Source of the DNA: Zanthoxylum bungeanum
Taxonomy: Eukaryota > Streptophyta > Magnoliopsida > Sapindales > Rutaceae
Assembly (NCBI GenBank): GCA_019454045.1
Contig: SKCR01023800.1
Span: 1-64,000, forward strand
Reading direction: 5' to 3'
Length of the DNA: 64,000 nt
Below the pieces are notes generated by a model. That model was not told the DNA's origin, ran no database searches, and was given only the letters and a program-made list of their open reading frames with translations. Shown here one piece after another: positions 12,665-23,280 of the stretch (the first letter of the stretch is position 1; each line of letters begins with the position of its first letter). The translations under genes and the position numbers were made by a program.

Positions 12665-15535
12665 TAGAGGTGGCCGGCGGTTCGGTTCGGTTCCAAATGA
12701 ACCGAACGATTCCGGTTCCACTTTTTGTGGAACTGGAATCGAACCGGAATCAGAATCGAACCATTCTGTTCCGGTTCCGATTCCGGTTCCATTCGTTTTT
12801 TTTTAAATAAAAAAATTGAGATGAATAAAATAAAATAATTTAAAATTATGAATTTTAATTTATATAATAAACTTATATGACATAATAATTACATTAAATT
12901 ACAAATAAAATTTTTATCTAAAAAAAAAATTAAATTAAAGAGCTTGAACTTAAATTTTTAAAAACTTAAATTGCTTACGTATCCTCCAGGAGTGAGAAGA
13001 ATCAAAGCTCACGTAGTTCCATTACATTTGAAAGATATTTCCCCATTGTAATTTTATAATTATTTAAATATTTAAATATCAATCATCTTCCGTAGCTGTT
13101 GATCATTTAGCTCCGCTTGCACTTGCAGATGCATTATCGAACAAGTCTTCAAATTCATCAAGAGCATCTTGTTGTTGCCTAAGATAAGCTCGGGTTCAAT
13201 CATCCACACATGTTGTTGCTTCTAGAGTGCTTGGATGTAATGAAGACCGTCTGACTTCCAATATATTGCCTCCGATGCTAAAGGCTTGCTCAACCGCAAC
13301 GGTGGAAACAAGTGCTACCAATATCTCTTTAACAATAATTGATAATACAAGATATATTTTGATGTCAGTTCCACTATTCAAGAATTTGAAAATTTTTACT
13401 AACTAAACATTCAGTTGAAAACTCAAAATGTGTAGATAAATAATTATCTAATTCTGGGTTATTAGTCGTGTTATCCCTATATTTTTTATTTCGTTATAAT
13501 AAGCAATGATCACCTGCGCTAAGTCTAGATTCCATTACGGTCGTTTCGCTACTACTAGATTGTCCTACTGATTACAAGTTATATCTTATGACATATTCAT
13601 TAAATAACTCTATTAAGTCATTTTTTATTTTAACTATTATTCTTGTAATATCAACTTCATTGGTTATTCCTAAACATCCTTAGTAAGTGGGTAAAACACT
13701 ATTCAAACATTCTAATTTAAATTTAGGATAAAAAACAACAACAATAAGATAAAGTAAATGAGTGTCTCTAAAATAATTCAACTATTTTCATTTCATAACA
13801 TTAATAGCTTCTAACAAATAATATCATTAGGATCACTACTATCAACATGCTCATCGAGAGTTCCAATAATATTCAAACTTTCAAGAATAAATAAATGTGC
13901 CGTGGGATAATAAACTCCGCTAGAAATTAGTGTAGCATCATTAAACACTTTTAAAATCTCTAAATTTTTTTCACAAATTAACTTCCCATTGACTAGGAAA
14001 AAGTGTAATATGTTGAACATTTTGAGAAAAAACTACATAATGCATCTTTGTATCGCAAACCTTGACATAAAAGAAAATAAATTGAATTCCAAAGTGTTGG
14101 AACATCTGGTGAAAATTTTATCGGTTTAATACCATTAAATTTACAAAAATTGGCCCATTCGCCCCTAACTTGAGAATAAGACCAAATACAATTAAGTGCT
14201 TTTTTAATATGCTCAATGAAATGTGCTAATTTTTCCAAACCATCTTGAACGCATAAATTAAAGACATGACATGTGCAACGAACATGAAAAAATGACCACC
14301 TAAATTTGGTTCGCATATTTGTATTAAATCATTTATTGATGCAGTGTTTGCAGATGCATTATCAAATCCAGCTGTTAAAATTTTACCTAATAAACCATAT
14401 TCATCAAAAATTACTTTAATCATTCTATAAATATTTTGTGCAGTATGTTGTTCATCAAAAATTCTAAATGCAATAAGTCATTTTTACATGTTCCATGATG
14501 CATCAATCCAATGACAAGTCACACCCATGTATGAGTGTGTTCGTCAATGGTCACTCCAAATATCAGAACAAATAGATAGACGTTCTTTAATATCTCTAAA
14601 TGTTTCATTTAAAATAATTTTACCATCTTTGTATAATTTAAAAATTTGACGTTTTGTTGTATTTCTAGTCATTCTACATGCAGCAAGATTTAAAGCATTT
14701 TGAACGTAATTCGTAGAAGTAATTTTTTCACCAAAACTTAAAGAAAAATGTGCCATTCAAGTTAATTTAGTTAATTTTTCTCTATTTTTAGCATCAGAAT
14801 ATTTAAATAAATCTAAATCACTCGTACCTCTAGTAGATGATGCGTACCTGGCCATTTGAGTTTGCGTCGTATCAAGTCCAAGTTCAACCACATGATGTCT
14901 TTCCAAGTGTTTGATCATATTGCCGTATCCACCAGAAAATTTATAAGAAACCCCACAATAGTTGCATACTACTCTTGAACCTTCATCAGCAACGTCTAAA
15001 TGAAAATGAATTTTGAAAACATCCGAGAAACGTGACTTAACTTCTCTTCTCCATGAACCGATACTAGGGCCGCTCTATTGGGCTGACACATTTGACATTA
15101 TGTTCTCAGATGAGCTTGCCATTAGAGAATTGAGAATGATAAATTGTAATTTGTAATTTATAAATGAGAGAATTGAGAATTGAGGGAATTAAGATTGAGA
15201 ATTAAGAAATTGGTGTGTTCAAATAATGAAAAATCACCCACATTTATACATTAAGAATATTTTTGTGATACCTAAACCCCCCGTAAAATTAACCGTTTTA
15301 TTACCGTTATTAGGGGTAATTTGGGGGAAAATTAAAATAATGTATTTATTTATTTTTTTCAATGGCTACTAGCCGTTGGGCTGGATCACCCAGTGACCTT
15401 TGAAACCTTAGGGTTCCAACGAACCGACGGTTCCAGCGGTTCCAACCAGTTCGGTTCCAGAATCGGTTGGAACCGGACGGTTCCGATTCCAACCGGTTCG
15501 GTTCCGGTTCCGAACCAGAACCTTGGCTGGGTCTA
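12665..15535 (-). mobile_element. Decayed coding hAT transposon (BED-finger type)
   Basis: The 2.87-kb element carries a broken hAT transposase on the minus strand. The left end reads TAGAGGTGGCCGGCGGTTC and the reverse complement of the right end TAGACCCAGCCAAGGTTC. Both run into dense GGTTC/GAACC subterminal repeats (12683-12796 and 15410-15517). The flanks GGTGTCAC and GGCGTGAG share 5 of 8 bases, which fits an old 8-bp target duplication. The TIR boundaries are therefore less certain than for the two shorter neighbours. Confidence 0.75.
13196..15122 (-). pseudogene. hAT transposase remnant (BED zinc finger, core, dimerisation domain)
   Basis: Read on the minus strand from an ATG at 15122. 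A BED-type finger is visible near 14920-15000 (CNYCGVSYKFSG, then HLERHH). A region similar to the N-terminal part of the catalytic domain follows (14544-14756). Core pieces include AGFDNASANTASIN (14226-14423) and RCTCHVFNLCVQDGL with PTLWNS (13993-14316). The C-terminal dimerisation block has ALVSTVAVEQAFSIGGNILE (13196-13381). In-frame stops (for example at 14759) and frame changes break the protein into at least five pieces. In this family the protein cuts and pastes the element; this copy cannot be active. Confidence 0.8.
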
Positions 15536-16297
15536 GGCGTGAGTTCCACTAGGCTTGTTTTGTTATGATAAATAATTCGATATATATTTAAAAAATAAGC
15601 TAAATCTATTTTCAAAATCCGATGACGAAAGAGGTTTGTCATCCTACTGGTCATGGATAGTCCACAAATGTTAGCCATTTTTTTTTAAAAAATAAGGGAT
15701 TGAGAAATCTAAATATATTTTTAATTTCTTTTTTTTTTTCAAACTTGAGCTCGTGTGGCAAACTTCTTATTTATATACTTGAAAATCAATTCAACTAAAT
15801 TATTGGACAAAAAATTAAAAATAGAGAGGATAAATCGGACTCTATTTATTTTTATGTCCATCAAGACAAAACAACAAATCATCATTATTATAGTGCCCAG
15901 CTTCTTTAACCGTTCGGAGACATATTCTTTGAACAAAACATCCCCCTTTAAAATGAGGGAATTGGGCCCAAATATTGGATCCTTGTTGGGCTTGTATTGG
16001 GATAACTTGAATTAGTTGAAAATATGGCCAACTCTATTCCTAAAACACATTGGACCAATAAACTTACACTATGCTTGCCAAGCCCATAATCGAGTAAGGT
16101 TTATTGGTCTCTAAGTCGTCTCCAAGAACTTCCTATTAACGTTCAGAGAAAATTTTTCCTAAGTCATCAAGTTACAACACTAGTTGGACTTATGAAATTT
16201 TGAGTCATTATAAATTCTCCCCTTTAAAATAATTCATCTTTGAATCAAAATACTTAAAAGTATGAAACATACATTCTTCTGTGAATAGTTGGGGTAT
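15536..16297. other. TE-flanking region with a possible gypsy 3' end (minus sense)
   Basis: No intact gene. Read on the minus strand, 16203-16290 shows a short coding-like stretch (FDSKMNYFKG) followed by the purine run TTTAAAGGGGAGAA. That is the usual look of a Ty3/gypsy polymerase end plus polypurine tract. It may be the continuation of gypsy element B beyond copia A. I could not match the following sequence to the LTR at 45786, so this is tentative. Confidence 0.35.
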
Positions 16298-17493
16298 TGT
16301 TGGACAGTTATGACCCATAGCGTCACTATTTGTACAGATTATGGTGTTGTTTTACAAATTAACTATGTGACAAAGGAGATTGCACTCTTATAATTTTTGA
16401 TTAGATCACCTAGATGTATAAATGATGAGAGGTCCTTATGATTTATTCCTGGATTGAGAATGATAGGAGACCGTATCAGTCCACGAAGGATAAATCATTA
16501 AATATCCCTAATCAGAATATTATCGATAAATACGTAAAAGACTAGTATTGCACTTGTGCGCGTTGTGAGGGCATAACGACATAGTTATCATATATTTGGG
16601 TATTGGATACTCATGCAAGTGTAATAGGAGGTTGTGTTTCACCGATGGTACGGGAAACAGCTTCGCTCTGGATAGACCCCCTCGGAATTCCATTGGCATG
16701 ATTATTTAATTAAATTAGATTTAATTACGACACAACGGATAAATTGTTAATTTGGAATTAACGAACCCGTGCCCGAGATTATTTACGAGTGCATTCGCAT
16801 TTTGAATTCGAGTGCGGCACGCAAGTCAAATCAAGCGTCAAATCATTAATCGCATCAAGCGTCAAATCACTAGTCGTTTCAAACGTCAAATCACTTGTCA
16901 CTTTGAATGATGTGACTTGACAACTTGATTGATTAAGTGATGTGATAAGTTGTCACTTGAGTGATTGATGGGACTTGATTGAAGTGGTTGATGGCTTTAT
17001 TTGTTTGACTTTATTAAAGCCAAATGCTTTTGGTATATGTTTGTAAATCCATTACCAAAAATCACAACACCTTTTTATTCTCTCTTTCCTCCATCTCTCC
17101 TCTCTTTTCTCACATTTTCCTCATGCCCAAGGGGCTCCAAAACCTTCTGTTTTCTGCTGTAAAACCGTGAGCAGTGAGGGGAGAAATGTCTTGATTTTGT
17201 GGCAAAATCGGAGGTGCTAGCACACTACAAAGTCATGCAAAGGTGATAGGAAAGTCTACCCATGAGCCGGGAATCGTTCGGCGAAGCTTGGAGCTTATTC
17301 GAGGAGCTCAAAAATAGAAAATGAAGGGCTGTGAACTGCCACTGCCGTGAGCAGTGAAGATGGGCAGAAAGTTGATTTTGTTCGTCTCCGTGTCGCTCAA
17401 CTGATCGATGTAAGTATTCCGTAACTTCTCGATTGTTATTCACACATGTTTTCATGCTTATTATTGATCTTGGGACCTTAATAGAAACCAACA
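16298..17493 (+). repeat. 5' LTR of copia A
   Basis: 1196 bp, TGTTGG to CCAACA. Compared with the 3' LTR it lacks about 850 bp between CCATTGG and GGCATGATTA near 16690. The join carries a TTGG microhomology, typical of a deletion. It keeps a block at about 16578-16665 that the 3' LTR has lost. Confidence 0.9.
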
Positions 17494-18293
17494 ATGGCAT
17501 CTAGAGCAAGGTTTGAGCATGAAAAGTTTAGGGCTTAAAATTTGGGTAATTTGTATTTGAGCATGATTTGAATGAATTGGATGTTTGAGTATGCTTAATA
17601 AATATTTAATTGAATATTGATTGGATCAATTTCATGAAATTGTGTTTGGAACAAATTTCCCCAAATTCTTAGTGTTGGCCGAATGCTAATAGCCCTAAAG
17701 TCTTGGTGAATTTTTGATTTTTGATTCATTGGATGAGTTAGAATCATTCGGGATGATGATTTAATGTCCATTGTGGAATTAATTGGATTGAATTCGAATC
17801 GGACATAAAATCCCCTCCTTGGCCGAGACTTTAAAGCATGTAATTGGGTTTGATTTTTGATTAAATTGTGTTGGACATGATTTAATGTTAATGAGCATGA
17901 TTAGTTGTGTTAATTGATGTTTTAGAAATGTTAATTGGATAATTAATTGTGTTATACACTTTAGAATTAATTAAATATAAAGTTGGAATTTTTGTGTTTT
18001 TTAATTGGGCCTTAAAATTGGATTTGGGCTTGTTATGTTGGAAATGGGCCTATTGGGCTTTGTTGTACAAAGTTGGCTTTAGGTAAAATTGTTTGGATCC
18101 AATTTGGCCCAAAACCGCTTCCATAAAGCCCAAATGCGACATAATGGACCTTTAAAGTTTAATTGGGCCTAAATTGATTTCTGGGCTTATGGGGTAATTC
18201 CCGGATTGGATTTTGGTTATTCGGTTTGACCCGAGTTGACCAAAAGTCCACACCTTAAGAAATTAATTAAAAGCCCATTGGACTTTAATTGAA

Positions 18294-18501
18294 TTGACGT
18301 TGGACGTTAATTGGGCTTTGAGACCCGTAACGATTAAATTTGGAATTTAAGTCGTAAAAGTTTATAATAAAGTGTAATATTTAATTTGGAATTAAATAGA
18401 GAATTAGAATTGAATGCATATTAAATTGGATTTAATGATGTAGTTAATTTAATTCGAGAATTCGTATTTTGAGTACTTATTCGCAAAACGAGTTTGACTC
18501 G
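18294..18501 (+). repeat. Hairpin series in the leader of copia A
   Basis: Five inverted repeats, each with a 5-base centre: TTGACG-TTGGA-CGTTAA (18294), TTAAAT-TTGGA-ATTTAA (18334), ATTTAAT-TTGGA-ATTAAAT (18379), ATTAAA-TTGGA-TTTAAT (18420) and CGAG-TTTGA-CTCG (18489). Counterparts with changed arms exist in E (56495, 56535) and F (34751, 34792). Confidence 0.85.
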
Positions 18502-19061
18502 AGCAAAATCAAATCGTTGTTGAACATTGGATGATCACTAATTATCAGATTAATTAATTTGATTAGATTGATTGATAACATGCTTGTGTGAATACGTGGT
18601 TGCGATGCATGAATAATATATATCGGATGGATATTAGATGGGTGGGACAATTTTAGAAATTGTTGTAATAAATTTGATTTATTAATTGGACCTGTGTGTC
18701 CAGCCTTATCACCTCCTTATTCTTTGTATTCTATTCTCACCTATTCCCCTCAATGTAAATGAGGTTTCTTTAGAAGTGTAGTGTAACGGGTAGAAGTGAT
18801 ACATGTGCTAGTGGGAGAGAGAAAGATAGAGATTTGATCTAGGATCAATGTGTAAAGTATCCATCTGCATATCATTATTTTTTATTCATATGCGCTTTAT
18901 TATGTGTTTAGAAAGCATGTTTAAGGGTGTATGATGATGAGATCTTAACAAAGATAATAAATTGGTTGCCAATTTGCACTCGAAAAACCCTTCCCAAAAT
19001 ATTAAGCATCTTTCCTTCCATTGAGTGATTCTCACTCAAGATCCGAGACTGGCATTGGCTT

Positions 19062-19440
19062 GTTGGCCAAAGTCAAGGCCTTTGTCCATCGAGGATGTGT
19101 TTGAATCACGAAGGCTTTGTTCCATATTGGTGTCTTGTCCAAGTTGTGGTTTGTTGGCCAAAGTCAAGACCATTTCTTGTCCATAGACATTGATTATGAA
19201 GCTTTCCATGGTCAATGGGTCGCGCTTAACTGGGATCACTAAGTTTGTTGTGCCAAAGCCAAGACTTAGTTGATTCAGAGGAAAAAGGTTAGGTAATACA
19301 TTGGATGTATTGGCATATATAAGATATATGTTTCGGACTTGGATGTCCCCCTACCGAATCTAGGAATTGGATTGGATCCAATTGATTTTAGAGATCTACC
19401 TAGTTAATTATCATACAATTTGTTGGCCAAAGTCAAGATT
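19062..19440 (+). repeat. Regularly spaced GTTGGCCAAAGTCAAG words in leader
   Basis: Near-identical words start at 19062, 19153, 19247 (GTTGTGCCAAAGCCAAG) and 19422, with spacings of 91, 94 and 175. The same four-word layout is kept in E (57332-57710) and, inverted, in F (33672-34050). Each contains or nearly contains the dyad TTGGCCAA. The function is unknown. Confidence 0.8.
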
Positions 19441-19613
19441 GTGTGATATTTAACGGGATCCTAGCCCACTAGGAAACACGGTTTACCGAGTACTCGACAG
19501 AGGGTTAGAGGCTCGCCGAAAAATAGTGGGAGATAAGAATTAAATTTGCAATATTCGTTTAATTACTTGCCATACGCGCTCAAACAAGTATCATTCGTCA
19601 AATAAATTAAATG

Positions 19614-19817
19614 TTAGTTGGACTAATATTTAAAAGTTATTTTAATAAATAGTTGGACTATATTCAAACTATTCATTTATAGTTGATTTTATAATTGGAT
19701 TATAGTAATCAATATAATTGATTTTAATCTATTAAATTATAGTTGATTAAATAGTTGGACTATTGTAATCATTATAATAAATAGTACCGAAATCATTGAT
19801 TAAATAGTTGGACTATT
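19614..19817 (+). repeat. TTGGA hairpins directly upstream of gag, copia A
   Basis: Five inverted repeats, all centred on TTGGA: TTAG/CTAA (19614), ATAG/CTAT (19649), TATAA/TTATA (19690), AATAG/CTATT (19750) and AATAG/CTATT (19803). They end just before the gag remnant. E keeps one at the matching place, TATTAG-TTGGA-CTAATA near 57890. Confidence 0.8.
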
Positions 19818-19835
19818 AAAATCAAGATAAAATTG

Positions 19836-22800
19836 AAAGATTGACATTTAATACATAATCATAGAGAAAATGTATTTAATGGTTTAATTTTCAAAATTGG
19901 GAATAATAAAATTCAGGATGGTCCTAGAAAATAATAAGTTACTTTATTTGATAAAATAACATATTATGCCTCAGCCCGGAGTTAAGCAAATAGTCGAGCA
20001 TAATCTTTGGAAGATTTATGTGATGATAACTTTAGTGCTTAATCCATTAAGCTTGTCGCAGTAGACTCCTTAATTTCTTAATCAGAACTAAGGATTAGAT
20101 CCTTAAAGTACGATAATGAAATTGAAGGATCTTCATAGATCTATTTTAGATTTTAGAAGTACTAAATTGCAATAAATAACTCTTGGAGAGTTAATGACTA
20201 TTCTCAAGAAGATAAAGTCAAAGTTTGCAATTAGGCAAGTAGCGCAAGGCGCACCTTACTTCGATATTCTCTACATGGCCATGGCTTGGCCAAAGGCTAT
20301 TGGAATGTTGAAAAGAGCAAAGACAAAATCATTATAATCTTCTGGGAAGATAAAGGATATATCCTAGAATGTCTGCTTAAATTGTGGCAAAAGGAATCGC
20401 GAAGCGTGACTGCCGTTTGGACAAAGTAGACATGATGGAATTGAAGACGGGCTTGGCTCTGACTTCAAACATGTTTGTCAATATTATGTTCACTACTAGT
20501 ATTAAAATTAGATTTTAAATACTTAGTGTGATACATAGATATGCATTGATATTCACAATCTGTTATGAACAGGAGACTGACTTCAATTGAGATTAATCTG
20601 CGATTTAGAAACGGGACGAAAGTCGCTGTTTTAACCGTAGATACCTAAGTTTAGGAACTACCTTTCGAGTGTGTACCTAAATTTGGAAACTGTTATAATG
20701 TAACTAGTTTGACTAGATACATTATCTCTATATCAGTGTTTGACCCGTTGCGGGTGAACCTTTATATTCTAGAACACTAAAATGTTTTATTATATAAAGA
20801 TGATATTGAGATATACACATTAGATGTGAATAACAGTATTTATATTTTGAATATAAATAAATCTCAAACATATAACATGACAAACAAACAGCTCAAACTG
20901 ATTTGATCAGAAGAAACTATTGGGCATTGTTGTCTGGGACACAATTAAACAAGACTTGTATATCCACACTTTTGAAGAGTGGGTACTCGGACTGTTTTGA
21001 TTCCAATCAAATAAAGTCTATGAATCTAGTTTATAGGGCAAAGTGCCTAAAACACTATTTACTTGGTAAAGTGTAAATGCCATCGATCTGATAGCCTTAG
21101 TTCATAGTGAAGCAAGTGGGCCCATGTCTAACTAGGCTAGATGTAGATATGAATATTTCGTGACCTATACGGATGTGGCATCGCGTTATGGTTATGTGTC
21201 TCTTTTAGAACATAAATCAGAAACTTTTACAGTTTCGACACGAAATAGACAAACAGATCGGCTATAGTATTAAACCGACACGGTAAGACCGTAATGGAAA
21301 ATACTTAAGCAATAAATTTCTAATATACTTGAAAGAGTATAGTATTCTTTCAATGATGACTCCTTTTGGAACACGTCATTTTTGACAGTGTGTTCGAACT
21401 GACTAACCGAATTTTATTAGACATGATAAGGTTAATCATGAGTCGCTCTGAGCTACCTTTTCCTTCAACGGATAAGCATTAACAGTGCAGAACTTATTTA
21501 GAATAAGGTTCCATTAAAATCTGTTTGACAGATTTCATATCAGATATGAACGAGAAAGAAACTGGGTTTCACATTCCTGTATATTTGGGTATGCTAGGAA
21601 TATGTTTGGATGATACCAAACTAAAACCCAAATTGGATAAGTGCCAATTGTAGGTTATCCTAGAGATACCATAAGTATTGTACTTATACATCTCACCAGA
21701 GAACAATCAGATTGTTGCTCACCATGCGGTTTTCCTAAGAGGAATACCGATATGCAGTGGTAAATGGGAGGATAGTAAAACTCGATGAAAATCGGAGCAA
21801 TACTGTTCTAGGCATCGATTCCTAATGGAACATAAATAGTACATCAATGATGAAACTATTACCATTAATCTTCGAATACACAAGAACCGCGTAGATTAGA
21901 GAGATTCAGAAAACAACCTGGGGTATGGGTTTCTGATCTCACCTCATAAAGATGTCTATCTTATTGAGGAATACCAACTGACTACGTATGAGGAAGTGAT
22001 ACAAGGTATCGACTCCTATTATGGCAAAGTGCCATATGAATCCGAAATGAATTCCATGTATATCAAATGTGTTTAGAATACTAGTTGATGTACCGTAAGG
22101 TATTGTGCCTATTGGTACTTATAAGTCTTCAAGAAAGACATACATGGAAGGCAATATACCAACGTATAAAGATAGGCTTTTAACGGAAAGGTATCGTTAT
22201 CAACATTGTGTTGATTACGATTCAACCTTTTAACTGTTGCCACGGTAAATCCATTTGGATAATGCTTGCTAAAGCTGCATTTTTCATTTATGAAATATGA
22301 CATCTTAATGGAAAATCGCTTTCCCAAAAAGGAAACCTTTTGGAGGATGTTTATAATATCCTGTCGATTTTGTCGTACCAAAACTAGCAAACAAGGTTTG
22401 CAGGTTATTCGATCCATGTTTGGATTGAAGCAAGCATTGAGTTCTTGGAATTATCATTTTGATGTAATCATAATGGTGTATGATTTGATTCAAAACGAAT
22501 ATGATTCTTGTGTATATAAGGAGGTTAGTGGGAGCGTACTGACAGTGACTGTCCTATAAATAATGATAATATGTCATTTCTTGGAAATGATATTCCCATA
22601 ATACAATCGGTGAAAGGTTGGCTTTCGAGAAAATTCTTTGAGAAACTCGTACATTGAAAAATGTACATGATCTGGTGTCTCATACGCTTTGAGCATATGG
22701 ATTCACAATCGGGCCAATCCAAGTGATAGTTACTGGATTGATGTTAAGAACATCCATTATTATCCTAGAGAACTAAGGATGTTGTGTTAATCTGTGGAGA

Positions 22801-23260
22801 AGGAGAACTTGAAGTGACTGAGATCACTACTGTAAGTTTCCTAAACCCATAACACGACTATAAGTCGCAAACGGTACTATACAGTTTGAATAACGGTACA
22901 GTGAGCTGCAAATATTCCAAGCAAGATACTGTTATCGAATAAACAATAAATGCGGGTTATTACTGCAGCTGAGGCAGCAATAAAAGCCATCTGGGTCAAT
23001 TATAAATCTAATTAGATTAGATATAGTTCTGTTAGCAGCTGAGCTAGGCGTCAGTACATGCTAAAGAATTAATGGTCTCATCAACGATCCATATACATAC
23101 TTCAATATTCATCTGATTCGTTCGGATCATACATCGTGGCGATGTGATGATCGAATAAATCGCATCAGATGATAATCATGCAAATTCGCTGACGAAAGCC
23201 TTTTCTCAGCAGTTTGAGCCAACCGTACATAGTTCGGGTGTTAGACACTCGAGTGACTGG
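19836..23260 (+). pseudogene. Decayed gag-pol of copia A
   Basis: Too many frameshifts and stops for a long frame, but the copia domains align in order with E and F. A gag piece lies at 19836-20250. The zinc-knuckle region is at about 20385-20415. The integrase zinc-binding region is at about 20915-21010, with the integrase core to about 21600. RT pieces lie at 22010-22640 (the frame at 22266-22559 includes SMFGLKQALSSWN and DSCVYKEVSGS). RNase H remnants are at 22770-23250. Enzyme roles are known from the family (reverse transcription, RNA removal, integration); nothing here can be functional. Confidence 0.8.
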
Positions 23261-23280
23261 CTATAGGCTAAGTGGATTTT

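Larger units (their letters stand above)
17494..19835 (+). other. 5' leader of copia A
   Basis: The 2.3-kb untranslated leader begins with the primer-binding region (TGGCATCTAGAGC, a degenerate initiator-Met site). It holds two sets of TTGGA-centred hairpins (18294-18501 and 19614-19817). Four copies of a GTTGGCCAAAGTCAAG word lie at about 19062, 19153, 19247 (variant) and 19422. No protein-coding frame is supported. Confidence 0.7.

Noticed and set aside
15346..15678. 110-codon minus-strand frame with repeated Asn/Arg/Trp words
   Set aside because: It is the translation of the GGTTC/GAACC subterminal repeats of the hAT element and nearby AT-rich DNA, not a protein.
19062..19440. Regularly spaced words as a CRISPR-like array
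   Set aside because: Plant nuclear DNA, only four degenerate words with unequal spacing, inside an LTR element leader.
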